DNA of 5,692 nucleotides, from positions 1 through 5,692 of the forward strand of contig CAAERF010000355.1 of assembly GCA_900758315.1 (NCBI GenBank), read 5' to 3'. The notes under the pieces are model-generated. The model did no database searches. It saw nothing but the letters and a program-made list of their open reading frames with translations, and was not told where the DNA came from. This stretch comes from an uncultured Oscillospiraceae bacterium. Its GTDB lineage: Bacteria > Bacillota > Clostridia > Oscillospirales > Oscillospiraceae. Positions 1 through 5,692 of the stretch are shown piece after piece. A program made the position numbers and the translations under genes. How positions within the stretch are numbered: the first letter of the stretch is position 1; every line of letters begins with the position of its first letter.

Positions 1-1533
1 ACCCAGCAGCTGATTATCGCCCGGTATCTGGAGCAGAACCCGGAGATTATTGTGGTACAGACCTACATTGACAATGGCGCAACGGGTACGAACTTCCACC
101 GCCCCGGCTTCCAGCAGATGCTCTCCGATATTGAAGCGGGTCTTATCAACTGTGTCATTGTAAAAGATTTGTCCCGGCTGGGGCGAAATGTTATAGACAC
201 CGGCTATTATATCGAGCGTTACTTTCCCACGCAGAAAGTCCGCTTTATTGCCGTGAATGACCGCTACGATTCTTCTTCCCCGGATAATGCCCATGATGGT
301 ATCATCATCCCGCTGCGGAACATGATTAACGAAGCCTATGCGATGGATATTGCCAGAAAAATCAAAGCCCAGCAGCGGCAGGCCATGAAAGACGGCAAGT
401 ATGTTGGCGGGCGTACACCCTATGGATATTTGAAAGCTCCAGATGACTGCCACCAGCTGATCGTTGACCCGGTGGCTGCCGAGGTAGTCAAAACCATGTT
501 CCAATGGGCCGCCGAGGGCGCAGGATTAAACACCATAGCAGTACGATTGAACGAGGCCGGGTATCTCTCTCCCAGCCACTACAAAAGAACCTTGGGAGAG
601 ATCACCCATGAGAATCTGGTGGGCAATGGGCATTGGCAAACCCGCACCGTTGCCAAAATTCTCCGCGCAGAGGTTTATACCGGAGATCTGGTGCAAGGGG
701 TATCTAAAATCATTGACCACAAGCAGGTCAGAGCCAGCGCCGATGAATGGACAACGGTACGCGGCACCCATGAAGCCATCATCAGCCGGGAGCTGTTTGC
801 CGCTGTTCAGAAAGCGTTGGACCAGGCTGCACAGCAGGCAAAAGACAGGGAGATCCATTCCTGGTCCCCCAATCTTTTGAAAGGCAAAATCTTCTGCGCC
901 CACTGCGGACGCAGCCTTCACCGACAGAAATGCGTCCGCAGAAAGTCACAGGAGGTATATGTCTACCACTGTATCAGCAACAACCGTATCAAAAAGGGCG
1001 TTTGTCCTGGTGCATTTATCTTTGAAAAAGAGCTGCTGGATACCTTGGCCGATATGATACAGGAACAGCTTGATACCACGCTGGGGCAATACTCTCTTGG
1101 TCTGGAAAACCTCTCCAAAGAAGCCGAGGAACAGAAAAACATACAGGCTAAAATCGCCAGCCGGAAACAGGAAATCCAGCAGCTGCGAACCTATCAGCGT
1201 GGATTGTATGAGGGCCTGATCCAGAACCATCTGTCAAAAGACGAGTATTTTACCTTCAAAGAGAAATACGAAGCCAAAATCGAGGCCATCAGCAAGGAAA
1301 TTGAACAGCTGAAAGCAGGGCTTGCAATCATCTCCAAGCAGCTGGAACAGTACAAAATGCTGTCCCAGGATGCACAGCATATCAAGGAAGATCGCCAGCT
1401 GACGGCAGCCCTGATTGATCGCCTGATTGACCGTGTAGAGGTCTCAAGAGAAAAGCGGATTACGGTTCGTTTCCGCTTCCAGAGCGAATTTGAACATTGT
1501 GAGGAGGTGCTGAGCCAGTGCAGAAATATGTGA
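1..1533 (+). CDS. Large serine recombinase, first of a tandem pair (5' end outside window)
   Basis: Site-specific DNA recombinase of the large serine (TndX/TnpX-like) class, expected to cut and rejoin DNA at element attachment sites. The frame is open from base 1, so the GTG at 52 is an internal valine codon and the gene begins upstream. Within the 510 visible residues the order is: resolvase catalytic core (DNGATGTNF near 24-32, IVKDLSRLGRN near 53-63); recombinase domain (GGRTPYGY near 136-143, then DPVAAEVVKTMFQWA); zinc ribbon starting LKGKIFCAHC, with Cys 299 and 302 paired with two later cysteines (YHC and GVCPGA); then a long Glu/Lys/Gln-rich coiled coil and a basic tail. The catalytic serine motif (Y-x-R-x-S) is missing only because of the window edge. 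The last 16 bases overlap the next recombinase gene, so the two are probably co-translated. Family assignment is firm; the element it moves is inferred. Confidence 0.95.
   Translation, partial: TQQLIIARYLEQNPEIIVVQTYIDNGATGTNFHRPGFQQMLSDIEAGLINCVIVKDLSRLGRNVIDTGYYIERYFPTQKVRFIAVNDRYDSSSPDNAHDGIIIPLRNMINEAYAMDIARKIKAQQRQAMKDGKYVGGRTPYGYLKAPDDCHQLIVDPVAAEVVKTMFQWAAEGAGLNTIAVRLNEAGYLSPSHYKRTLGEITHENLVGNGHWQTRTVAKILRAEVYTGDLVQGVSKIIDHKQVRASADEWTTVRGTHEAIISRELFAAVQKALDQAAQQAKDREIHSWSPNLLKGKIFCAHCGRSLHRQKCVRRKSQEVYVYHCISNNRIKKGVCPGAFIFEKELLDTLADMIQEQLDTTLGQYSLGLENLSKEAEEQKNIQAKIASRKQEIQQLRTYQRGLYEGLIQNHLSKDEYFTFKEKYEAKIEAISKEIEQLKAGLAIISKQLEQYKMLSQDAQHIKEDRQLTAALIDRLIDRVEVSREKRITVRFRFQSEFEHCEEVLSQCRNM
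1501..1507 (+). promoter_or_regulatory. Ribosome binding site for the second recombinase
   Basis: GAGGAGG lies inside the last codons of the first recombinase, ten bases before the GTG at 1518. It supports that GTG as the start, and the conserved YIRLS catalytic motif follows within 13 residues. Placement inside the upstream gene suggests translational coupling. Confidence 0.7.
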
Positions 1534-3044
1534 TTGCTCTTTATATCCGCCTTTCCTTGGAGGATTATAAATACGATAGTATGAGCATTGAAAACCAGCA
1601 CCTTGCGCTGAACGAATTTGTTTCTTCCATGCCGGAGTCCACTCATGCAGAAGTCCTTGAGTTTATCGACAACGGGTATAGCGGGACAAACTTTGAGCGT
1701 CCCAAAGTCCAGGAGCTGATTGAGATGGTACGGGCCAATAAGATCGACTGTATCATCGTAAAAGACTTTTCCCGATTTGGACGAAACAGCATTGAGACTG
1801 GCTATTTCATTGAGCGTGTGTTCCCGCTGTTTCACACCCGGTTCATTTCCATCAACGATGATTTTGACAGCGATCAGCACAAGGGCGATACCGGCGGTAT
1901 GGATGTGGCGTTCAAGTATCTGATCAGCGAGTATTACAGCCGTGATATGTCCATCAAGACCAAAAGCGCCAAGTACGCCAAAATGCAGCGCGGCGAATAC
2001 CAGAGCAAAGTTTGCCCTTACGGGTATCGCAAAAGCGCCGATGGCAGAATGGAACCGAACCCGGAAACCGCTGCTGTGGTACAGCTCATTTTCCAACTTG
2101 CTGCAACCGGCATTGGAGCGGCAGCCATTACCAGAGAGCTGTTCAAGCAAGGTATCCCGACCCCCGGAGAATACAAAGCAGCTCATGGGCAGCAATTCCA
2201 TGATGTTTCCCGCACCCGTGGCCGTTGGAGCAGTTCTACGGTTCTCCGCATCTTGGAGGACGAACGCTATATCGGCTCCTATGTCATCGGGCGTCGTGCT
2301 GTCATTGAAGTAGGTGGTACACGAAGCCGCAGGAAGGACCGGGACAAGTGGTTCATTATTCCTAACCATCATCAGGCAATCGTTGACAAAGAATTGTTTG
2401 AAAAGGTGCAGGCTGTGCAGCGCCGGTTTTCCTTGCCGACCAGGAAAACCAGGGAGTATCCACTGAAAGGAAAGATCTATTGCGGCTGCTGCGATCATGC
2501 ACTCTCCCGCATCGCCCAAAAGAGACCGTTTTATATGTGCCGCCATTCTACCGCCGATGTGAACAGCCGCTGCCGCGATGTCCGTGCAGATGCTGCCGGT
2601 CTGGAAGAAGCGGTCCTCCTCACTTTGAAAAAGCAGCTGGAAATCCTGTTGCCCGTACATGAGGACGGTACCATTCACCTGGAGGCCACCGCTGCTAAAT
2701 GCTCCGAATATGAGAAGCAGCTGGAAGCTCTGAAGGACCAGAAGCAAGCTCTCTTTGAACGGTACCTCTTGGGGCAGATAGAGCTGGACACATATAAATC
2801 GGAGAAAGCTGTTTACGACGCAGAAATCCTGAAAGTCAAAAATGCTTATGCTGCTGTCACTGCCCAGGAAAAACTGAAGCGAGAAGAACAGGCCCGCCAA
2901 AGCAGCCGACAAGAGATTGTTCACTCGATTGCGGCAGCGGATGTGCTAACCTCGGAGCTGACCAATCTGCTGATTGAAAAGGTGTATGTATTCCCCGACA
3001 ACCGCATTGAGATTGTTTACAAAATCCATGACCTCTTTGAATAA
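1518..3044 (+). CDS. Large serine recombinase, second of a tandem pair (complete)
   Basis: Complete 508-residue large serine recombinase starting at a GTG. The catalytic domain carries YIRLS with the nucleophile serine at residue 13, Arg11, DNGYSGTNF (51-59) and IVKDFSRFGRN (80-90). The recombinase domain spans roughly 160-310 (VCPYGYRKS, then NPETAAVVQLIFQLA). A Cys4 zinc ribbon follows (C322-x2-C325, C341, C352), then a coiled coil from about 393 to 465 and a C-terminal segment ending in a hydrophobic strand (IEIVYKI). All expected parts and catalytic residues are present, so it should be active. Its sequence is clearly different from the first recombinase, so this is not a recent duplication. 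The pair may work together, one perhaps for integration and one for excision or as a hetero-oligomer; that is inference. A terminator-like hairpin begins 18 bases after the stop codon. Confidence 0.97.
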   Translation: MQKYVIALYIRLSLEDYKYDSMSIENQHLALNEFVSSMPESTHAEVLEFIDNGYSGTNFERPKVQELIEMVRANKIDCIIVKDFSRFGRNSIETGYFIERVFPLFHTRFISINDDFDSDQHKGDTGGMDVAFKYLISEYYSRDMSIKTKSAKYAKMQRGEYQSKVCPYGYRKSADGRMEPNPETAAVVQLIFQLAATGIGAAAITRELFKQGIPTPGEYKAAHGQQFHDVSRTRGRWSSSTVLRILEDERYIGSYVIGRRAVIEVGGTRSRRKDRDKWFIIPNHHQAIVDKELFEKVQAVQRRFSLPTRKTREYPLKGKIYCGCCDHALSRIAQKRPFYMCRHSTADVNSRCRDVRADAAGLEEAVLLTLKKQLEILLPVHEDGTIHLEATAAKCSEYEKQLEALKDQKQALFERYLLGQIELDTYKSEKAVYDAEILKVKNAYAAVTAQEKLKREEQARQSSRQEIVHSIAAADVLTSELTNLLIEKVYVFPDNRIEIVYKIHDLFE

Positions 3045-3053
3045 TTGAAGATA

Positions 3054-3113
3054 CAAAAACGGAAAATTTAGGCTATCAAATCCATCTTGGTAGCTTGGGT
3101 TTTCTGCTTTTCG
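3054..3113 (+). repeat. Left copy of a ~60-base palindromic direct repeat
   Basis: This stretch is homologous to 4113-4173. Both begin CAAAAAC, contain CTATCA, and share TTGGTAGYTTGGGTTTTC followed by TGCTTTTC (Y is C here and T in the right copy). Differences sit in the hairpin loop and at positions where base pairing is kept. The two copies flank the cargo gene as direct repeats. Confidence 0.8.
3062..3111 (+). terminator. Bidirectional terminator-like hairpin after the recombinase operon
   Basis: Bases 3062-3079 pair with 3087-3104 over 18 uninterrupted pairs (several are G-U on the + strand transcript), with a 7-base loop. A T-rich tract (TTTTCTGCTTTT) lies at the 3' side and an AAAAA run lies just before the 5' side, so it can serve both strands. 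It would end transcription of the recombinase pair and insulate the cargo gene. Confidence 0.75.
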
Positions 3114-3122
3114 GCGCTTTTA

Positions 3123-3151
3123 TAGTCAAACAACAAGTGGTACAATATAGT
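3123..3151 (+). promoter_or_regulatory. Candidate sigma-A type promoter for the cargo gene
   Basis: TAGTCA (3123-3128, 4 of 6 matches to TTGACA) and TATAGT (3146-3151, 5 of 6 to TATAAT) are separated by 17 bases. It sits between the left hairpin and the cargo gene, which suggests the cargo is transcribed independently of the recombinases. An overlapping TACAAT at 3141 is an alternative -10 with a poorer -35. Confidence 0.5.
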
Positions 3152-3180
3152 TAAATTCTATTTACTATGAAAGCCGTACC

Positions 3181-3186
3181 AGGGGG
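3181..3186 (+). promoter_or_regulatory. Ribosome binding site deciding the cargo gene start
   Basis: AGGGGG lies seven bases before the ATG at 3194. The upstream in-frame ATG at 3167 has no purine-rich site before it, so 3194 is preferred. Confidence 0.7.
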
Positions 3187-3193
3187 AACAAAA

Positions 3194-4108
3194 ATGGGAA
3201 ATCGAACATTTGAAGATGTGAAAAGCTATGTGGAATGGCAATCTCAAGGGAAATGCACAGTATTGAGCGCAAAAACAGAGCAACACTTCGATGATTTAGG
3301 TGTTGATGTACGCGTCTGGAATGTCAAAACCGATACTGATGGAGATTGGTGGGTAGTGGAGGGCGACGGGATTCCGATGAATCTCTATCCCCAAAGTGCA
3401 TATTATTTTGGAGCAGATGAAGTGTATTCTTTCCACATGGGCTTGATGCAGAGAATGAGCGCAGCCCAGGGTGAATATAGTCCAGAGGATTTTGTAAATG
3501 GTGTGACACTCGATGCAGAAATTGCTCCTCAACTTTTCCGAAAGCTCAAAAGTGTCGCTGCGCTAATTGATACTGCTAAGGAGATTGAAGATTTTCAAGC
3601 GATAGGTGTTCAGTGCAGAGAAACATTGATTGAGCTCGGCAACCACATTTATGACCCTGCAATGGCTGGTGATGGGGAGCAGCCCCAAGCATCGAATTTC
3701 AAGCGAAAATGTGAACTATTTATTCAGTTCTATTTGAAAGGATCGGAAAACGCAGATTACAGAAGTATTATTAAGAAATTAACAGAATCCACCTGGGATT
3801 ACGCCAATAAGATTACACATTCGCGTAGTGCTACATACTACGAAGCCTCAACCTGTGTTACGCTTTGTATTTCTCTTGTTGGCGTTTATGAAAACATCCT
3901 TCAGAAAGTTTTCGATCCACTTTCTCAATACCATTGCTCAGTTTGCCAAAGTAAGAAATTAAGCATTGATGGTGATGATTCAAATGAAGATGGAATGGTG
4001 AAAAAACTATATCTCCGTTGTGAAGAATGCGGTGCTACAACAGAAGTAGTCTTTGAAGGAAATGATGGAGATAATCCCACCTATACTACGGGCAAAGTCG
4101 TAGAATAA
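3194..4108 (+). CDS. Unrecognised cargo protein with C-terminal Cys4 zinc ribbon
   Basis: 304-residue soluble-looking protein with no signal peptide. I do not recognise a named family. The N-terminal part (1-95) is a compact, aromatic-rich mixed region (VWNVKTDTDGDWWVVEGDG, 41-59; then SAYYFGADEVYSFHMG). The middle (about 115-240) is predicted helical and contains QCRETLIELGNHIYDP (140-155) and WDYANKITHSRSATYYEA (201-218), loosely reminiscent of HEPN-type helical domains with polar Arg/His positions. A zinc ribbon closes the protein: C248-x2-C251 and C276-x2-C279. It is alone between two homologous hairpin repeats, has its own promoter and is lower in GC than the recombinases, so it behaves like accessory cargo. 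A role in phage defence or another toxic/RNA-directed activity is possible from context only. An ATG at 3167 would add nine residues but lacks a ribosome site. Confidence 0.85.
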   Translation: MGNRTFEDVKSYVEWQSQGKCTVLSAKTEQHFDDLGVDVRVWNVKTDTDGDWWVVEGDGIPMNLYPQSAYYFGADEVYSFHMGLMQRMSAAQGEYSPEDFVNGVTLDAEIAPQLFRKLKSVAALIDTAKEIEDFQAIGVQCRETLIELGNHIYDPAMAGDGEQPQASNFKRKCELFIQFYLKGSENADYRSIIKKLTESTWDYANKITHSRSATYYEASTCVTLCISLVGVYENILQKVFDPLSQYHCSVCQSKKLSIDGDDSNEDGMVKKLYLRCEECGATTEVVFEGNDGDNPTYTTGKVVE

Positions 4109-4112
4109 AAAG

Positions 4113-4173
4113 CAAAAACAGAAAACCCAGACTATCAGCACTAAGATTGGTAGTTTGGGTTTTCTGCTTTTCA
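4113..4173 (+). repeat. Right copy of the ~60-base palindromic direct repeat
   Basis: Homologue of 3054-3113, in the same orientation, lying five bases after the cargo stop codon. The 3' half is nearly identical (TTGGTAG, one changed base, TTGGGTTTTCTGCTTTTC). The 5' half differs mostly where pairing to the 3' half is kept. Confidence 0.8.
4119..4170. terminator. Bidirectional terminator-like hairpin between cargo gene and integrase remnant
   Basis: Bases 4119-4138 pair with 4147-4166 over 20 pairs, including a CCC/GGG core, with an 8-base loop. On the + strand it is followed by TTTTCTGCTTTT. On the - strand the stem is followed by a comparable T-rich tract (4118-4107). It would end the cargo transcript and also block - strand transcription entering from the integrase remnant. 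Confidence 0.8.
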
Positions 4174-4198
4174 GAATTATATTTTTTGTCGTGTGCTT

Positions 4199-4846
4199 GA
4201 CATACGGGTGTCTTAGAGAGTGAATTTTGATACGGTGTACACCAGCAAGCCCGGCAAGTTTTTCCAAAGCTCGTGGTAATGTATGTTTGCTGGTTGGAAT
4301 ACCGCTATAACTTAATATAAAACCGCAGCCTTTTAATACCTTTTGCTGTACCTCTCTCCATGCTTTCAGCTCCCGGATAGTGTCAGCGTCTATGTAAATG
4401 GTGCGGACGCTGGCTTGTGTCTTAGGGTCAACAAATTTGTACTCGTCCATTGATTTATAGTACAGGGTCTTATTGATATTCGAAAGCCCTGTTTCAAAAT
4501 CAATATCAGACCATTGCAAAGCTGCCGCTTCTCCTATTCTCATTCCTGTCATAAATAATAACCAGAAAGAGATAAACAGGTAATGTTCGTAGTAATCGCC
4601 CTTATAAAGCAGGGAGGTCACTTTCTGAAATTCCTCCAACGTCCAAAAATCTACTTTCGTCTTTTTGCTTTTGATGTTGCCGACCATTCGTGACGGGTTC
4701 TTTTTTGCGATACCCAGAACAATAGCCCTGTCAAATGCAATCGAAAGCATACCCTGTACGATACGGATATAGTTAGGGCTAAATTCCTTTGCAAGCTCTA
4801 ACTGCCAATTCTGAACATTGATAAAACGCCTGTATGGGCTTTCAGG
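4199..4846 (-). pseudogene. Tyrosine recombinase (integrase) remnant, truncated at both ends
   Basis: Reading leftwards, the frame encodes part of a phage/ICE-type integrase. It has the end of a core-binding domain (FSPNYIRIVQGMLSIAFDRA), the start of the catalytic domain with the first arginine (TGMRIGEAAALQWSDID), a beta-hairpin region (KFVDPKTQASVRTIYI) and the second box HSLRH. Integrase-like sequence ends there. The last ~60 residues, with the third histidine box and the nucleophile tyrosine, are absent, and the frame runs on into the hairpin and antisense to the cargo gene. At the other end the first ~75-100 residues are missing. The only possible start is a GTG at 4861, inside a terminator stem and without a ribosome site. 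It should be inactive. The 3' break fits insertion of the serine-recombinase element; the 5' break is a separate, probably older, deletion. Confidence 0.88.
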
Positions 4847-4851
4847 GACGT

Positions 4852-4893
4852 AAAAACGCACCGGGAAATAACCGCTTATTATTTCTCGGTGCG
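4852..4893 (-). terminator. Rho-independent terminator of the winged-helix regulator gene
   Basis: CGCACCG (4857-4863) pairs with CGGTGCG (4887-4893), and after one mismatch GAAATAA (4865-4871) pairs with TTATTTC (4879-4885), leaving a 7-base loop. On the - strand the stem is followed at once by TTTTT (4856-4852). The stop codon and last codons of the regulator gene form one arm of the stem. Confidence 0.85.
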
Positions 4894-5256
4894 TTCCGGG
4901 TCAAAGGTGTACCCGTTATATACGGTTTTGATGTAGGTGAGGTGTTCCCTGTCCGGCTCAATTTTTGCCCGTAAGCGGCAGATTGTATTTGCTACCACAT
5001 AGAAGCAGCTTTCGCTTTCCATGCTCCAGACTTCTTCAAATATCTGCTCTTTGGAAAAGACGTGTCCGGGATATGCGGCAAGATAAGCCAGCACACCGTA
5101 TTCATTCCGGGTCAGCGGGACTTCGTTACCGTCCCGCAGTACCCGGCGTTGGTGGTGCTTTATTTCAAGTCCCGGAAAAGATAAGACAGGGGAAATATCC
5201 GGCTGTACCTTTTGAAAGGTTATTTTGTCGCAGAGTGCAGCTATCACATTTCCCAT
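4879..5256 (-). CDS. OmpR-type winged-helix DNA-binding regulator (N-terminus probably frameshifted)
   Basis: The uninterrupted frame gives 125 residues. Residues ~30-120 form an OmpR/PhoB-class winged helix: LEIKHHQRRVLRDGNEVPLT strands, LTRNEYGVLAYLAAYPG helix, VFSKEQIFEEVW helix, a recognition helix at VVANTICRLRAKIE, and the wing YIKTVYNGYTF. No phosphorylatable receiver domain is present, so it is a short stand-alone regulator rather than a full response regulator. The ATG at 5256 has only AAAAGG three bases or less upstream. A much better start lies at 5303, with AAGGTGG before it, but it is one base out of frame. With one base added the product would be 141 residues beginning MGKILVLSFTDDEE. 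The gene is either translated from a weaker internal start, frameshifted by mutation, or recoded. It belongs to a - strand operon with the partial gene upstream and ends in a hairpin terminator. Its targets cannot be told from the sequence. Confidence 0.85.
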   Translation of the reverse strand: MGNVIAALCDKITFQKVQPDISPVLSFPGLEIKHHQRRVLRDGNEVPLTRNEYGVLAYLAAYPGHVFSKEQIFEEVWSMESESCFYVVANTICRLRAKIEPDREHLTYIKTVYNGYTFDPERTEK

Positions 5257-5303
5257 AACCTTTTCTTCATCATCTGTAAAACTTAATACTAAAATTTTCC
5301 CAT
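5257..5303 (-). other. Probable original 5' end of the regulator gene, out of frame by one base
   Basis: From the ATG at 5303-5301 the reading is ATG GGA AAA TTT TAG, stopping after four codons. In the frame of the downstream regulator the same stretch reads GKILVLSFTDDEEKV and then the ATG at 5256, with a stop (TAA) just before. One extra base in the A4T4 run would join the ATG to the regulator. The G GGA AAA heptamer in the ATG frame also fits the X XXY YYZ pattern of -1 slippery sites, and a -1 slip would give the right frame. Confidence 0.6.
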
Positions 5304-5307
5304 GTTA

Positions 5308-5317
5308 CCACCACCTT
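5308..5317 (-). promoter_or_regulatory. Ribosome binding site before the ATG at 5303
   Basis: On the - strand AAGGTGGTGG lies a few bases before the ATG at 5303-5301. It overlaps the stop codon (5318-5316) of the upstream gene, as in coupled operons. It points to 5303 as the evolved start of the regulator gene. Confidence 0.65.
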
Positions 5318-5690
5318 AGTATCTTTGAATTTTGCCTGTGTAATTATGAGCTTTTTCAAGCAGAGGACCTTTAGCACCCATTGTAAAAGCAATATCGCTG
5401 CTTCTAATAGATAGCAATTCTGTTCCAATACACAAGTTTAATTCATTCATTAAATCGGAAGTTAATATAATTGTTCCGTTTGCATTAAAAGGAAGCCATG
5501 AATAAGATCGTCCTTTATATGGAATGAGTGTTCCGGGAAAGATAGAGCTGTCATTTAATGTAGGGCATTCCTTTAAGATATGACTTAGTTTTGAAGAAGA
5601 TAAAAGTGGATAACTTGTAACACAAAAACCACCTGTTATCTTGCTGCCTGTAAAAATAATAATTTTATTTTCGTTACTTAAGCGATACTC
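5316..5690 (-). CDS. C-terminal part of an unnamed protein, possibly AbrB/SpoVT-like (5' end outside window)
   Basis: The - strand frame is open from the window edge to the TAA at 5318-5316, giving 124 residues that look coding: no internal stops, balanced composition, and a stop overlapping the next gene's ribosome site. Visible features are a strand-rich first half (NKIIIFTGSKITGGFCVTS, then IPYKGRSYSWLPF) and a C-terminal block (GTIILTSDLMNELNLCIGTELLSIRSSDIAF) with the pattern of an AbrB/SpoVT swapped-hairpin domain: a strand, a short helix, 'GTELL', and another strand. That family link is tentative. There is no methionine near the left edge of the readable part, so the start is outside the window. 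It is distinctly AT-rich compared with the winged-helix gene that follows it. The pair probably form one operon of regulators. Confidence 0.7.
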   Translation of the reverse strand, partial: EYRLSNENKIIIFTGSKITGGFCVTSYPLLSSSKLSHILKECPTLNDSSIFPGTLIPYKGRSYSWLPFNANGTIILTSDLMNELNLCIGTELLSIRSSDIAFTMGAKGPLLEKAHNYTGKIQRY

Positions 5691-5692
5691 GT

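Noticed and set aside
1194..2924. 576-codon open frame on the - strand antisense to both recombinases
   Set aside because: It spans the joint of two well-supported recombinase genes, its product is low-complexity and Leu/Ser/Phe-rich without domains, and long antisense frames are common opposite genes of this codon usage.
3167..3193. Upstream ATG at 3167 as start of the cargo gene
   Set aside because: No ribosome site precedes it, while AGGGGG sits seven bases before the in-frame ATG at 3194.
3054..4173. The two hairpin repeats as a CRISPR array or integron attC pair
   Set aside because: Only two copies over 1 kb apart, no regular spacers, no attC core sites and no integron integrase; a terminator-type hairpin explains the structure better.
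4007..4198. Apparent C-terminal extension of the integrase frame with hydrophobic stretches resembling a membrane segment
   Set aside because: It is the - strand reading of the terminator hairpin and of the 3' end of the cargo gene, so the hydrophobic residues come from T-rich hairpin arms.
4859..4861. GTG as a real start of a short integrase
   Set aside because: It lies in the stem of the regulator's terminator, has no ribosome site, and the product would lack the N-terminal domain and the catalytic tyrosine.
4965..5258. 97-codon + strand frame opposite the winged-helix gene
   Set aside because: It is a shadow of the regulator gene, whose winged-helix motifs are clear, and has no recognisable features or ribosome site.

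Overview
The window looks like accessory DNA from a gut-type Firmicute, most likely Clostridia (Lachnospiraceae/Oscillospiraceae-like). The grounds are tandem large serine recombinases of the kind common in Clostridia mobile elements, AGGAGG-like ribosome sites, moderate GC, and a Firmicutes-style tyrosine integrase. This placement is inferred from protein style, not from a search.

Left part (1-3044, + strand): two large serine recombinases lie head to tail. The first has lost its N-terminus, including the catalytic serine, to the window edge. The second is complete, starts at a GTG and overlaps the end of the first by 16 bases. Both have a resolvase-type catalytic domain, a recombinase domain, a Cys4 zinc ribbon and a C-terminal coiled coil. 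They are probably the mobility genes of an integrated element whose left end is outside the window.

Middle (3045-4207): a single + strand cargo gene (3194-4108) encodes an unrecognised 304-residue protein with a C-terminal Cys4 zinc ribbon and a helical middle region. A near-consensus promoter and a strong ribosome site precede it. The gene is bracketed by two homologous copies of a ~60-base palindromic sequence (about 3054-3113 and 4113-4173). Each copy folds into an 18-20 bp hairpin flanked by A- and T-runs, so each probably acts as a bidirectional terminator. Base changes between the copies keep the pairing. The cargo therefore looks like a discrete module added at the element's end.

Right part (about 4199-5692, - strand): this appears to be the recipient DNA. 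It holds a remnant of a tyrosine recombinase whose sequence stops looking like integrase just after the HSLRH motif, where the serine-recombinase element abuts it. The remnant also lacks its N-terminus. Next comes an OmpR-type winged-helix regulator gene whose stop codon lies inside its own terminator hairpin. Its best ribosome site and ATG (5303) are one base out of frame with the long reading frame. Upstream of that is the 3' end of another gene (5316-5690), whose stop codon overlaps the regulator's ribosome site. The picture is a mosaic: an older integrase-bearing element has decayed and a serine-recombinase element with a cargo gene has inserted into it.
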